DNA of 64,000 nt, from NCBI GenBank assembly GCA_022606495.2, contig JAHDVE020006171.1, forward strand, positions 16,553-80,552, written 5' to 3'. The DNA is from Halesus radiatus (lineage: Eukaryota > Arthropoda > Insecta > Trichoptera > Limnephilidae). The translations under genes and the position numbers were made by a program. Below, in pieces: positions 21,541-35,035 of the stretch (within the stretch, counting starts at the first letter, position 1; every line of letters begins with the position of its first letter). The notes under the pieces are model-generated. The model was not told the DNA's origin, searched no databases, and saw nothing but the letters and a program-made list of their open reading frames with translations.

Positions 21541-24500
21541 CATTTCCTTATATATACAGCTTAGAATCAAAAGGTTTTAACTCCATTCCATACCTTCATT
21601 AAATTATGTTCTCTATTAACTCGTAAACCTATATGTAAGTAACACTAATTTCGAATGTAATTCTTCAATGTAAATATTTAGATAATATCTGGCCCGCCTC
21701 TGAATCCATCACTTTTCCTCACTCCGGCCAGGATCGAATTTAGTTCATTCCTCTAGATCGCCCTGCTGTTCCTTATTATAGAATTGGAAATTTCGATTCA
21801 TGTTTTTTTTCTGAAAATATTATCTATCGCTTATTCTTTGGTCGCCTATGAACTCGGGTATCTCGTATTTATAGCCACTATGTCATTTTTGAATTTTATT
21901 TAAAGAAGCGCCTTCTTCACATCGTTCAATTTTAGAAATTCCCTTAGTCCCTGGTTATCTTGATATGCGATATCTTTTTTATTTATGAATTTTCCGATGG
22001 TAACATGGTTTTTCTCTGATCTAACATGTGAATATTCGATTAACGCATATTTTCGTGCAATTCTCAATTGATCCTAATATTGGTGTAAACACTTTATAAT
22101 TTCTTCCCCACCTCACCTGCCTGAGTTAATAAATATACCTTTCCAGAATGATTTTTCAATGTGTTGCACTGCTTCTTCCTGGTCTAGCTGTATTACACCT
22201 TTTGCATGTACCTGTCGTCTGCTTATACTTTCATCCGGGTCGATTGATATCATCCTTAATTGATTTTTCACTACCTTTAATAATTTTATGTATTAATTTA
22301 TTGGCGTTTTTACCTGCGATTTACCTACCCCAAACCTGGTAGATATGAGTTCGTTCACTTCTTTCCTGGCCACTCCCCTTTCTCCATTCCACTCTAACTC
22401 AATATCACATTAGCTTACTCATTATTATGGGTAATAACCATTACTTTTGTAAAAAACCGATATAAATCAGAGTTTATCGAAAACTCATTATTTTTTATTA
22501 CTTTTCCTTAAATAAATATTCCTATCTTCCCTGTATAAACTTAATTGTTTGTTTGTCTCTTTATCACCTGAGTTTCATGTTCATCTGGTCGCTTAAATAA
22601 ACAATTCTTGTCGCCTTGTTTACATTAGTCATTGACAACCTCAAAATTTTACCTAAATGTATCGAACTATATTCAAAGTAGTAGTCCATATATCTCAATA
22701 TTTCTATTGAATTCCTTCAGTTTAAATTTTATAATTGATTGATACATTTCTCATCTACATTTTCATAATATCTGATGTCCCGAATCTACTCAATTAATAC
22801 CTTTTATCACCTAAAATCAGCCTAGTTTCACTCCCTTGTAATTATCTACGTTCCTGAAATTAGAAAATTGTACTCCTATTTCACATTAGTCTCGCCTAAA
22901 TCGCCTCTTAAGTTTGCCGAAGTTTCCATACTGTATAATTCTTGTTTCTTCCCTTTTTCATCTGTTGAAGCTATTGTTCTCTGAATTATTTTCTCTAATT
23001 CGTTGTTTTTCCGCTTAACCTTACATGACACGCCTCTCTGTCTAAATTCTAATGCAAACACACCTTTCCCCGTGCAAGATAAATCCTCACTTTGTAGTTT
23101 TTTTATTTGTAATTAACATTTTGCGTATTATTTTTACTTCCTACTTCCATTTTCAATGGTTATTCATCTCTGCATTTCCCATTGTTTCCTTTAAAGTTCA
23201 CGACCTCTTCTCGTCCTGTTCGACCGCTAGTGAAATGTTTACATTATAGGCCGTTGATCTGAACCCTTTCGATTCACATAAATAATTAATATTTCCTTTG
23301 TCCTGTCACCACTAATTGTTGTTTATGTAAAACGCTCGTTTGATTGGTAACTTTTTCGTTGATTTCACCCAATCCTGTGATGTTTATTTATAAGAGGGAA
23401 CGCCTTCTTCTCACTGCCATCTCGTGGTTTTATGTTGCAACGAGTTTTATGAATCAAAAATTATTGGATTATAATTCACTGTAATCAAACTCTCCACAAG
23501 TCGATAGATGTCGCTCCCTTAAGCTTTTCTAGCATGAAAGTTATGCATATAAAAAAAAAATATTTTCCAGGGTTCTATTAAAAGAAAATGATGATGGTTA
23601 GACCATTACACGCTTCAGAGAAGTTGACGTTACATAGCATAGTGGGATTTTTTTGTTTTATGTACATTACACATAGGTTGTTCAAATGTATTTATAATCT
23701 AATGTAAAAAAAAAAAAAGTTTATAATCATTGTACCGTCTGTGAATGAGTGTATAAAAGAATGTATTAATAAATAAAAAAAAATAATAATAAATAAATAG
23801 CTTAAATCTTCGATTAAATCATATAAACACAGTAACTTCAACGAAAGAACTTTGTTTTTACTTACAGAAAAACGGAGATACTGCGTTTTTACCTACCAAC
23901 ACTGATGAAATTGCAATGATATCAAAACCAAAACGGCCTCTTTTTAATACTAAAAACGAGAAATATTAAATCATATCTTAAGTAATACACGAAATTCGAT
24001 ACTTACTTCACGTATTCAAATCATTTTTGCTGATTTCAGTAATTACTGTGTTTTTATTTACCAGAGCAATATATGTATTGCGTAATTTGCAAATACTTGA
24101 TTTTCACCGCCAGTAACTTGGGCCGTTAAAATACGAATAGGACCCATCTACGCAACATTATTCCATGTCCACTTTCTATCGTATGATTAAATGACGCCTC
24201 ATGCGAGTTCTGATCGCCTGGTAATTGAGAAATCGTTCTCAGTTTGTCTACGCGAAATGGATTGCACGTCAAAATGGCTGGCGGATCCTTGCGCTCTCAT
24301 TTCAACTGGCATAATAATTGATATCTACGACAGCAAATGGCATCTACATATTTTCAGTGACACCGTATATTTTATAAATGCATTATGTAATTTTTCTATT
24401 ATAAATCATCTGCCCCACTGAAACCTCGCGATTGTAAGAACCTACGATAATATCTTATATAATTTCGGAATTCACCAAAAAGAGATTCAACAATAAATTA

Positions 24501-25257
24501 AAAACAAAAAAACACCTTGCAATTCCATATTTTGATACCCAAAACATATTTAATTCCTTAAAACAGGCAATATGTCTAGTTAGGAATTAATATCGACCAG
24601 GCAAACATAATGCAACTTCAACTTACGTGTTCGTCAATTGATGATAAAATACTATGTCTTGCAAATACAAATGTTCCCAATGTAAATGTCAATGTAAGGG
24701 AATAAATTAATAAAATACATATTGGAACAGATTCAAATGTCAAACACCAAAAAATCTCCGTTGTAGACACTCGCATGCAAACGTTAAACGAATCGCGGGG
24801 GATTATCTCCTCTGTGAGGAATGCAATAAAGTGCATTTTTCCATGCACCGGTATACTAAAAAATTGGATGTCATTACTTGTACCCAAAATAACGCAAAGG
24901 GATGGGTGAGGTATCAAATGCATACGATCGTCGACCCTATTGCTGAATTTCAATCAAATTCGAATGAATTAAATTGTAACAGGTAAAAAAAATATTAAGT
25001 ATCAATATGAAAACTTATTCTTCTGCTGTGTGAGCAAATTTTTTTTTCTTTACATCTCCATATTAAATTCGAAGACATATTCATTCCGAACTATTGATTT
25101 TTCCGATGAAAACAACAAATTGGATCATTATTTCAGTGAAAAATTACTGAAATATTAATTTTCATAATTTATACAACCCATATTATTGTATCACTTATAC
25201 GAGTAAATATGTCTGAAATATTTTATTTCATTACCTTGTATTATAATGTGAAAAGTA
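21541..25257. other. Gene desert, pyrimidine-rich in part
   Basis: 22000-23300 is T/C-rich on the plus strand. 23560-23790 ends with A-rich runs and repeated AATAAA and could be a retroelement 3' tail. Open frames at 24191-24421 and 24618-24953 show no known motif. None of the named repeat families was detected. Confidence 0.4.
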
Positions 25258-25645
25258 AACGACGCTCTCCGTGGTCGAGTCTTTACAATCAATCATTGGC
25301 TACGAATCCGAAGGTCGCGGGTTCAAATCCGGGTGTGCATATGTAAATTTTATTTGAGTAAATTGTGTTATTTCACAATTCGTTAATTAAAAATATAATG
25401 TAGTATATTTTCGGCACATTCCAGCATGGCAGATACTGTCAGTATCGCCCTGGTGAAAGACCGCCATTCATAATCGAAACGTTGTTTGAAATGGCTTTAG
25501 CCGTGTTTGGTGACCAGATCTGAATATCCAGGTACTTTCCCATCTTCCTCTTCGCCTCCACAATACCTTCAGTCTCACAACATTCCCCAATTGGGGATGC
25601 CATATAGTCTCACTGGCTCGTTTGGTATCACATAAAAAAACAACA
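25258..25645 (+). repeat. SINE-A, near full-length
   Basis: tRNA-like head (CTCCGTGGTCGAG with an ~8-base insertion before CTACGAATCC; B box GGTTCAAATCC), body CAGTATCGCCCTGGTGAAAG, and 3' end CCCCAATTGGGGATGCCATA. The final GTTGGGACTC segment is shortened. Confidence 0.85.
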
Positions 25646-27720
25646 GGACCCACCATAGTCGTTTTTTAATACGTCCTTCCTTTACCTTTAAACCATCTTT
25701 GTGTTACTATTTTTAAAAACTAAACTATCGCAGCGTCCTCGTTTTATACCACGTTTATCCGACTACCAATAATTACGAGATCAGTAGAACAATATTAAAA
25801 AAATAATGGTTGTATTAATTTTTTTTTGCGTAACAGATTACCTACCGGTTATTTTAGTACAGTGTGACATTTTATAGTAGAACAAAAAATGAGGGCGTTG
25901 CCATAAAACGTATTAAATTATGACACCACGATGACTCACGGGAAGATTATTGAACGTTTAAAATAGCGCAATGGTCCAAGGGCATTTTTTTTTAATTTCA
26001 CCAAATGGTATTAAAAAAATTAGTTGTACTTTCCGAAAGGAGATGATTCTACATCACATTTTAGATAAGTTATTCATTCGTTCATTTTTTTTAATTATTA
26101 ACGGTTTGGAAGGACGACAATAACAAGGAATAAGGAACTTAAGTTCAATTTTTGTTTTATTTTTGTTATCAATGATGTCGTTTAAACTTAAATACCAGCA
26201 TATTTTGTTTTTTTTTCTAAGGTTAGTTTTCATGGTTAAAATAATTTTCAGTGTTTCAATTTTTCAAAGGCCGCCAAACGCTCCAATTCTATGGCCGGTC
26301 GGTTTTGATCAGTTTTAAAGTTAGAATGTAAAATGTCAAAACAAGGATATTCAATTCTTGGTAAACCATAACGAAAGAAAAGTAAAAAAATTATGTACCT
26401 TTTTAGAAACTTAAAGTCAAGGAATAATAATAGTGTTGACCATTAACATTATCATAATAATATTCGTATTGATAATTGGTTTGATCATGAATACTCTTAT
26501 TTCTTTCATCAATAATAGTTGAACAACAATTATAAAGCTTAAAGTCACCAAAATTAAGGTAAAATTAGCCCAAAACTAAAAAAAAATCACTTTAAAATAC
26601 AAAATAAAATCGAAAAGTCAAATTTTTCATACTAATCCAAAAACAGAATGCTCACGTCACGTCAGATGTTTCAAATTCAATGGTACCAATATAACACGGT
26701 GATTTGATGAGCTGCTTTTTTATTCACTTTAAAATAACGATTTATAAATTCTACGTATAATTATTTATAATAAATGTTATATATTCAGAATCGGCGTTTG
26801 CTGATCCAGATGAATATATATTTTTAAAGTCATTATATTTTTCATCGGAGTTTCTTATTGGCGATATTTAGTATTTCTGAAATTCGTTTATTGAAATAAA
26901 ACCATGTAGATGAAATGTTAAATAAAATTTCTATGAAATTATTTGTTGCCATAGTAGTGAAAAAATCTATTTCCACTTTATTTAATGTCTGCATTTGACT
27001 GCCGAGCAATAAATAAGTCGGGCTGATTTTTATTTTCTTATTTTAAGTAATTATTTAATTCCTACCAAAAAATTTACGGGTTTTTAATTAATTTCATCAA
27101 TTTTTTTTATTATACTAAACATTCTTCTGAAAATTCCACTGGTTTTCACTATGGCGTCACATACCGACGCTGAAATACCCGGAGCGCAGAATGTGGAGGA
27201 GATATTCGGTAATAATATTTCAGCGTGTAACGTTCACATAGTACAAAGTGTTTACTACTACACAGTAACATTACTGTCCGCGTCACAGCATATATTATAT
27301 CATACTCCACTTTATTGTCAGTGTGTGAGTTGCGTGTTGCGTATACGAGATACTGGAAATAATTATCTATTTGGTACCTATCGCCGTAGCAACATTATTT
27401 AAGTAAACGGGAGTACATAAAATACATACATGTGTGTATTTTCAGATCCCTGATAAGAATATGGTATGTAATCGTTGGCATGTAATACTGTTGCCTAATA
27501 TTGTGCCATATGCGACGTTTGTTTGGATAACAGTCACGTTGTAAGTAGTACAGTAGCTCGATATTGATAGTGCTTTTCTGTTCTATGCGACCCTGGTATG
27601 GAACTAGAATAATAAAGTATGAATTTGCTTAGTATTGAGTTTTTGCGATTTTCACGAAATTACAATAATTAAGCGTACAGCCTTTCTCCCCAGGGGAGGG
27701 CAGAGAGTCAACTTCTTGCT
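25646..27720. other. No supported gene
   Basis: AT-rich throughout. An open frame at 27151-27402 begins MASHTDAEIPGAQNVEEIFG and is GC-richer, but has no recognisable domain or splice partner and is not called. Confidence 0.4.
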
Positions 27721-27724
27721 TCAT

Positions 27725-28090
27725 TCGACGTCCTTCGTAGTCGAGCGGTTAAGATCTTCAGTGACAAATCCAGAGGTCGCGCGTTGAAATCCCAGACTAC
27801 CCAAGAACATTTTCATTATAATTTAATCGTGATATTTCACATTTTAATTCAAAAAATATTAATATGTAACATAATATTATAATGTAACATATATCGTAGG
27901 ATGTTTTTGATACGTTCCAGAGATGTGGATACTCTCAGTATCGCCCTGGTGAAAGACCTCTATTTTAATTCGACACCTTTCTTGGAATGGCTTAAGTCAT
28001 GTTTGGTTACCTGATCTGCATAGCCAGGAAATCAATCTTCCCCTGCCCACTCCCCTTAGCATCACATAATTCCCATTGTTTGTCAAAATG
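27725..28090 (+). repeat. SINE-A, diverged near full-length copy
   Basis: Head CGTCCTTCGTAGTCGAGCGG with a B box variant (CGTTGAAATCC), body CTCAGTATCGCCCTGGTGAA, then TGCATAGCCAGG and a degraded 3' end. Confidence 0.75.
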
Positions 28091-28704
28091 TTTTTTTTTT
28101 ATGAATTTGGTAAGGAAATTGTACGATCATGTATTCAGTGTGCCACGAATATCAGCGGAAGATGGTAATAGAATGGTCATTTTAAAATATTCAATGCACA
28201 ATTCTTGCCCAACATGAAAAACTACATACATCCTACATTTGGTCATAGAGCAATACACACATTTGTATTTCGCTAAGAAGTCTATTCATTTTAAAATAGT
28301 TCACATTGTTATCGATTACAGATATAATAACAATCTATTATTTTTTACAGTCGTTTAACCATTTCAGACAGTCAAGTCTCTACATCTGGATTATCTTCCG
28401 GTAAGACAATCGGTTTACGAATCCGTTTCAGTTCGATAAACGGTTTTCAATTGACAGCCAATAGTGATAATAAAACGTCGTGTCTTGCAGACGAGAATAC
28501 ATGTTTTTTTTAAACCGTTTTGCTTCGTGATGCTCTGGAAACATCGATATAAAAAAGGCTAGAGTCTTAAAATATGTACCTACCTATACCAATTTTGTAG
28601 ACACAATTTCTTATTTTTTTTGTCGATGGACACATAAAAATATAATGTAATAAGTATCACAAATAATAACCGAATTAAATTCCGGCCTGCTTACTAAAGT
28701 TCGG
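28091..28704. other. No supported gene
   Basis: Unremarkable AT-rich DNA. Confidence 0.45.
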
Positions 28705-28875
28705 TTCACATCTACCAGCACCGCGCAGTGCAGACACGTATAGTGGCAGACACGGCACAGAAGCGGAAACTCATTATTTATTAACGCATTCATGCACGGT
28801 GTAATGTGAATACTCCCTTCTGTACCATGCCTGCCATTGCACATGTCTGCACTGCACGGTGCCGGTACATGTGAA
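28705..28875. mobile_element. MITE-E, 171 bp with ~45-bp inverted termini
   Basis: Left end TTCACATCTACCAGCACCGC and right end (reverse) TTCACATGTACCGGCACCGT pair over about 45 bp, through GCAGTGCAGACA and TGGCAGACACGG. The centre has TGCACGGTGTAATGTGAATA. The copy at 56372-56542 is the same length, 171 bp. Superfamily unknown; no clear target-site duplication. Confidence 0.75.
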
Positions 28876-29412
28876 TAAATTTTTAAATATTGCAAGAACA
28901 ACACCGGTAAGTCAGTTTACATGCAGCCGTCACAGCAGGGCAGCATACTCGCTTCGTTGTATCGGTACCGGAAAATAAAACAAGCTTTGAATTTGCGTTT
29001 GCATGGGCTTGTTGACAAATCTTTTATTATGTAGTTAAGGGTGAAAGAAGGTAAATCCTTTTTTTATATCAATTAATGTCTGCAGTCTGTGGGGTGAAGT
29101 TTTCCCCGTTGATAGCCAATAACCGATAGAAAAGAAAACCATAGAAAAAAGTAGGATATTTGTAGCAATTTTCTACTGCATGGTACAATCTTGTCAATTC
29201 TATATCAATTTGTGACTATGTTTATTTATACGAGAAGCTCCAGGCAATACAGGATATCGTAAATTTAATCAAATACAGAATCAAATGATCGGCAGCGCTC
29301 CAAGTGTCGGGAAAACATGTTGTGATGGGATCCGATAAGTGACTTTTCCTCTATACTCCTGTACTGTATGTCTCCGTGAATGTCTATTGCCTGAAGATAA
29401 TTAGACTGATAA

Positions 29413-29465
29413 ACACGCAAACTGTTGTGACATCGAAATAATGTTCATAGACACAGTTTGCGTGT
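29413..29465. repeat. Hairpin with 13-bp perfect stem
   Basis: ACACGCAAACTGT (29413-29425) and its complement (29453-29465) enclose 27 bases. GACTG and CAGTC extend the pairing outside after short gaps. Confidence 0.7.
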
Positions 29466-30039
29466 CATGTACAGTCTGTCAACATATATTAGACAAAAAT
29501 GGCCGGGGATAAATGTACGATGGTTAAATGTTTTTTTTTTAATATGAACGCCAAAATGACTGAAAGGAGAGAAATGTAAGTGAATATTTTTCACATCAAT
29601 ATCAAATGACGGGGTCAGGTATTAGTGGTAGAGGAAACTCACTTCTATAAAACCTTTTCTGACAATATTATGAAGCTCGTGTCTTTAACTATGTTTTATT
29701 TGTTATTCATTATTATTAATTGTTGTTCATTTTATTTATGTACACTTCATAGAAAAATCATCGTACGTATTCATAATACGTAACATATATGTAAAACAAT
29801 GTTTTTTTTGTTCGGCGAATTTATTGCCTAGTGGAAATTTCTAAAATAACCCGAAAATAAATGTTATTACTAAGTACCTGGGCAGGTATTTTAAATGGGC
29901 AAGAAAAACGATAAACCATAAAGGATCTTATAAACGTTCATCTACTGGAGAAACTTAGTATTTAATATTCAATTAGATCTTTTTTTTTAATTATTTCCAA
30001 ATATTGATATTCACTCTGTGGCGTCATTATTAATAAAAA

Positions 30040-30690
30040 AAATTAAATTACTTTGTATTCACCACTTTATCAATATACACAGATATCAACATGTTTCTAA
30101 GACGATGCTTTCTTCATCAGGAATATATAGAATACTAAAAATAATAATGTAAGAATTGGCAAACTGTAAACATAAACAAAATTGATTAAAGCAGGTAAGT
30201 AATTAATCAATAATGTTAGTAAAAAAAAATTATAAAACAATGATTAATATTTTTTTATTAGAAATTAAAAAAGAAATTATTTTTATTATTAATACTAAAA
30301 TGAAAATAAATTCAAGGGTTAACTATTATCAAAAAAAAAGATTATTTATTGAATCCAATATTCACTATTAACGCCGTTTCTGATTTCTAAAATTTCAAAT
30401 TTGTCTATTAAAATTAATTAAAATCTGGTTGGAAGCCTGTTGTATTTGTATGTAAAAATTTTAAACCTTTATTTATATCAAAATAATGGTTAGTTTTTAA
30501 ATTTAATCAATTTCTGTTTGTGCTTATAATTTTTATATTCTTACACTATTATGTTATATGTTTATCATTTGTCTATACTTGACATTATTATTTTTTACTA
30601 CTCTATATATTCCTGATGAAGAAATCATTGCTTTCGAAACATGATGATATCTGTGTATATTAATTAAGTGGTGAATGCAAAGCATTTTTT
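30040..30690. mobile_element. Inverted pair of CAUG-type hammerhead-like units (pair 3)
   Basis: The left arm (30045-30145) and right arm (30590-30690) are inverted copies: ATTCACCACTTTATCAATAT on the left, ATATTAATTAAGTGGTGAAT on the right. Minus core 30088-30120: CUGAUGA, A, stem GAAAGC/GUCUUA (weakened), GAAA, CAUG, UU. Plus core 30613-30645: CUGAUGA, A, stem GAAAUC/GCUUUC, GAAA, CAUG, AU. Sequence before CUGAUGA (TATATATTC) can pair with that after the cleavage position (GATATC), giving stem I. About 450 bp of AT-rich spacer carries no ORF. Confidence 0.6.
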
Positions 30691-31275
30691 TTTTATAATC
30701 AATAATTATTAGCCTGAAACACTCATCCAAATTGAAAAAACCTTCCGAAAAAAGATAAATGTCGCCGACAGGACTCGAACCTGCACCCTTCTGATATCCG
30801 GTTAGATGCTCTACCGTTGAGCTACGTCGGCTTATCGCAAACCCGCCAAGTTAATCAATATATACTAGTGTTTCATTCAATAATTACTGCTTTTATTATA
30901 TTTTCACCTGTAAACAACCAACTTTATTAGTATGAGAAAGGCTTGTAACGGCTAAATCCCTCAAATAGATGGCGTCGAGACAAATTATGTCTACATTTTA
31001 TTGGTGAAAATTGCTTTGACTAGTCAAATATTTATTAATTGATAAACTAAAGTTTTTTTTAAGACAAGATTTTTGTGCATAGCGCAAAGGGTAACAATTA
31101 TTTTTATAAACAATAATTATTACCCTGAAACACTCATCCAAATTGAAAAAACCTTCCGAGAAAAGATAAAGGTTCGAGTCCTGTCGGCGACATTTATCTT
31201 TTCTCGGAAGGTTTTTTCAATTTGGATGAGTGTTTCAGGCTAATAATTATTGTTTATAAAAATAATTGTAAATAA
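30680..31275. mobile_element. SINE-C, fold-back copy
   Basis: 30680-30970 is a minus-strand unit: tail AATAATTATTAGCC, body TCATCCAAATTGAAAAAACC, tRNA-like head 30761-30831. 31105-31260 is a palindrome in which the body (AACACTCATCCAAATTGAAA) faces its own complement, separated by only 21 bases of the tRNA T arm (GGTTCGAGTCCTGTCGGCGA). 31030-31100 matches the 5' segment of the copy at 36435-36911 (TTGATAAACTAAAG, GCATAGCGCAAAGGG). The composite would form very stable hairpin RNA. Confidence 0.75.
30761..30831 (-). other. tRNA-like head of SINE-C
   Basis: GCCGACGTAGCTCAACGGTA, then GAGCA, an anticodon arm, and GCAGGTTCGAGTCCTGT. D and T arms pair. The acceptor ends pair at 5 of 7 positions, and position 33 is C where tRNAs have U, so a working tRNA is unlikely. 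Confidence 0.6.
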
Positions 31276-31432
31276 TAAAAAAAAAAAAAAACCCTTTATC
31301 AATTAATGCATTTTTTTTATTTTAAAATATATATTTTTTTTAATGACGAATATCTTACATTTAAATTTATAAAAGGCTACGGGAATAATAGTAGGTAGGC
31401 TAAAATACAAATTAAATATTTCGTTCCTGTGA

Positions 31433-31543
31433 GAATTTTAACAATTATTTACTTGTCACTCGCAGAATCAACTTTACGGTGTGGAATAACCAGTTGGGGA
31501 TATTCTTTCAAAACTTATTTAAATTACGTACAGTCGGTCTAAA
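31433..31543 (+). pseudogene. LINE-2 family ORF2 fragment, 5' part of an interrupted copy
   Basis: IYLSLAESTLRCGITSWGYS reads in one frame and matches 3410-3470. A stop follows at the end of YLNYVQSV (about 31521), then the frame continues as NYIVKKIVYS. The copy resumes at 32300 after the MITE-I insertion. Confidence 0.65.
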
Positions 31544-31701
31544 ATTACATTGTTAAAAAAATAGTTTATTCTTAAAGAAAATTTATTCTAACAGAAGCGA
31601 AACAATTCATAGTCCAGTGCAATCAGTGATCTGCCATCGTAATTATTCTTGTTATTAATTTTGTTTTAATTTGTTTTTTAAACTGTAAACGCCAAGTTTT
31701 C

Positions 31702-32179
31702 GACCCTGGCGCGCCTATGCGTCAGGCGACATCTTGAAAAAAAACATCCGAAGTAGTGACAAAATGGTTTCTTCGAAAATATTTCATTTTCCATGTAAAT
31801 TTTCGCTAAATTAGCGTACAAAAATTTTGTAGAATATAAAATTTTCTATAACTTAGTCATTCACAATCTTCTTGTATCTCTAATAGGTTCCGAGATACAA
31901 AGTCATAAAAATTCGTATATTTTTGTAAAAACAAATAAAAAACACGACTACATCTGATTGTTCATGAATATCTCGTTTCTAGTGTAATTTTTTGGACAAT
32001 TTACTGATGCCAATTTTAGTAAAATATAAAATTTTATATAAGACATGTACGTTTTATATTTTATATCTCTATTAAAATTTGCATTGGAAACAGGATATTT
32101 ATGAAAGCCTAGATTTTTCCGCGATTTCGGCTGGTTTTTTTTTTCAAGATGACGGCACACGCACAGGCGCGCCAAGGTC
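31702..32179. mobile_element. MITE-I, 478 bp, inserted in a LINE
   Basis: Left end GACCCTGGCGCGCCTATGCG and right end (reverse) GACCTTGGCGCGCCTGTGCG are inverted termini of about 45 bp running through CATCTTGAAAAAAAA. The interior has two direct ~33-bp repeats (AATATAAAATTTTCTATAAC, AATATAAAATTTTATATAAG). No ORF. It separates two parts of one LINE-2 copy. Target duplication not clear. Confidence 0.7.
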
Positions 32180-32318
32180 AAAGAATTTTACAATAAGAGA
32201 TCAGTTTGTAAAATATGTTAAAAAATGGAAACTACCGGGATAATTACGATAGAAATCCCTTTTGTTGTATTATAGTTTAATTGTATTGCCGATACAGGCT
32301 TTATTGTGATAGAGGATA

Positions 32319-32537
32319 TTGATTCAGCATATATCGGACTGTGAATACGAGTATAAGAGAAAAGTGGAACGAGAACACAATTCTAGGTTCACAAAGAATG
32401 AACGTATGTTTATTCGAAAACACAACAATAATAAATATGGACAGCGAACCCTGGAATATAACGCGCCTAAAATATTCAACTTATTATCAAGAAATATTAA
32501 AAATATGAATTTCCAACAAGAATCAGACATATATTGA
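32319..32537 (+). pseudogene. LINE-2 family ORF2 C-terminus
   Basis: The end of the frame reads RFTKNERMFIRKHNNNKYGQ, then RTLEYNAPKIFNLLSRNIKN. The pattern 'R-x-x-YGQRSL-x-Y-x-(A/G)PK-I-(F/W)N-LP-x-x-IK' marks the C-terminal end of many insect LINE ORF2 proteins. The stop is at 32535-32537, followed by an A-rich AATAATAATAAG tail, so this is the true 3' end. Confidence 0.65.
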
Positions 32538-32699
32538 AAAAATAAAATAATAATAATAAGATTTTTTGTGAAAAATCACCCTAATAAAGCTGATTCCTTA
32601 TTTATTAGGCGCTCATATCAATATGTATTTTGTTTTATGTGTAGCATGTACACATATAGTATAATAATATATTCATTTATGTACATTCTTCAATAATAA

Positions 32700-32930
32700 T
32701 ACTAGATTTGTCTTTTTTTATGGGTGTACCACAGAAGAGTCCCATTTGCTCCCAAACGTCTGGAGCTAGTGAGACTATGGCATCCCCAATTGGGGTATAT
32801 TGTGAGGCTGAAGTGGTAGGAGATGGTAAAGAGGAATGTGGGGAAGTACCTTACTATTTAGATCTGGTCACCAAGTATGGCTAAAGCCGTTTCAAGCAAA
32901 GTTTCGGTTAATGTAATAATCTGTAATATT
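32700..32930 (-). repeat. SINE-A, 3' half
   Basis: GAGACTATGGCATCCCCAAT, TGTGAGGCTGAAG, TTTAGATCTGGTCACCAAG and CCGTTTCAAGCAAAGTTTCG: the SINE-A 3' half in reverse. Core and head missing. Confidence 0.75.
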
Positions 32931-34834
32931 CAGTCGTTATTGAAAATTCTGTTGGCTCACCTGTTAACTGTAGTTAAATGGGATAATGTTTTAAAAAACA
33001 AAAACAGAAACACTTTGAAATGTGCATAATATTAATAAAATATTTATAAATGTTTATGCATATAAATAAGTAACCATTCATTAGATATTAACTAAATAAA
33101 CACAAAACTATATGCAAGAAACCCGCACGTTTAGTAATTAAAACATAAATAAAAGCGTTAAAAAAAATTGCGATATTCCTTTATTACTGCACATTGTCAA
33201 TATGTCGAATTCGAAAGTCAAACTAACCTCTCTTTTGAATCTATTGTATTGTATTCTAAAATTGTTTTTTTTAGGTGTTGCCGAAGTATTGAAATTTGCA
33301 TTTCTTGAATTTATTGACAAACTGTACATATTTTAGAAATTGAAGGTTGTGATTACGTCACTATTTATTAAGTAACAGAATTATATTGTAGCGAGTACAT
33401 ATTGCCAAAAATTATTTTATAATTCACTATACGCATTATTCTCTCAACCCTGGCAACACTTGCGACTGCCATCTCGTGAAGACAGCTAGTTGCCAAGATC
33501 GCCAACAAACGAAAACTGAAAATTTTCTCAGTCGACAGGACTCCAATTACGCGGCACTTTTTCGCTCTCTTAAAAACTTACATTTCCGTAATTATGTTAA
33601 ATCTAAATGGTATAGTGTTTAGTTAATAAAAGTAAAGGGGTAATTCTGAGATCATGTTTCATATAAACACTTTATTTAATAAGATTAATTGGATTAAAGA
33701 AATCTCTGTTGGTATTTATTTCCTATTGGGAAAAAAAAGAAAAATAAATAAAAAATATTTGCATATGCGGAAATAAAAGAATAGACTCTAGGTTCTTAGT
33801 TTGGATTATTTTCTTTAAAAAAAAATCGAACTAAAAACCTAACAACCTCTATTTTAAATATCTTTTTTATAATGTTGGCACTTTTGACAAATGACATTTC
33901 ATACTAACATTAAAAAAGGGGTCTATTCTTTTTCTCGTTTTTGCATAAAGAAAGTAAAAATGAAGTCCATTTTTTGGACCTTCGCGCGTAAACATATTTT
34001 TTATTTATTTTTATGAACCTGGTACTACTTTTTTTAATTATGTATTTTTGTAATAGTCCCAATAGGAAAAAAATTCCACAGAATTTAATAATAGCATTAT
34101 ATTAAATTTGATTTACTATAAATTTAAAAATAAAAATAACAATTTTTGACCAACTCTTCAATTTTTTTTCCATTCTTCCTAAGAATCCTGGCCAACAGTG
34201 CCTTCCCTCATATAAAACCTTGATATTAACGTCTCTACGGTACTTCCAAAGCAGTTCCGTATCAACTTCTTCGAGTTACGTTATCTTTTTCTTCGTAAAA
34301 ATTCTTAAAACAAAATATTCTGAACTTATTTTTACGGAAATTCGGTTCGTCTGTCGTCCATTACAAAAATTTTCTACAAATTCTCTAAAAACACATTTCC
34401 GAAGAAAGTCAGTTCCGAAACATCAAAGCTTCCCCGGAACATAATAATTCCACTTCATTGTGTCATGTATTCGGGGAATCTTGTAGAAGTACTAACTTCG
34501 TCTAGAAGATAACATCTCATATTTCGCCTGTAAGCCCCAAGACGCAAAGTTTAAATCAAAAGAAGTAAAAGTTACCCCGCGCGGTCCGAATGTTCCAATA
34601 AGTCACTTGACAATGAGTCACAGACCCGGGCCAAACTTTCTCCCACATGCGTCATCGCAAATAATAAATGTCAGCTACACGGAAGCGGCGTTATCTCAGT
34701 AAAACTTTTATAAAAAAGCTCTCTGCTGAATGGGAGATGAGAATTTGGACAGAATTTCAAGCAATTTGATTAAAAATATATGTATCTCTGGAATTCATAC
34801 TGTGGTAAGTAAAGATAATAGAAACGAGGGAGAT
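32931..34834. other. No supported gene
   Basis: AT-rich. 34075-34135 resembles the AT-rich outer flank at 54930-54960 (AAATTTGATTTACT), a possible repeat scrap. An open frame at 34220-34444 has no known motif. Confidence 0.4.
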
Positions 34835-35035
34835 GGGCCATGAACCATTAAATCGCACAAACGTCCTAACTGAGCCAGGAGGTCTATGGCATATCCAATT
34901 AGATATATTTTGAGGCTAAATAGGTAGGAAAAGGTTGGTAAATACCTAGCTATTCAGATATGGTAACCAAGTACGGCGAAAGCCATTTCAAGTAATGTTT
35001 CTATTCTGGATGGTGGTACTTCACCAGCATGACGC
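34835..35035 (-). repeat. SINE-A, diverged 3' half
   Basis: ATCGCACAAACGTCC, GAGGTCTATGGCATATCCAA, TACCTAGCTATTCAGATA, TTTCAAGTAATGTTTC: reverse SINE-A, more diverged than most. Confidence 0.65.

Noticed and set aside
24618..24953. 111-codon minus-strand frame
   Set aside because: No recognisable domain; the hydrophobic stretch reflects T-rich sequence.
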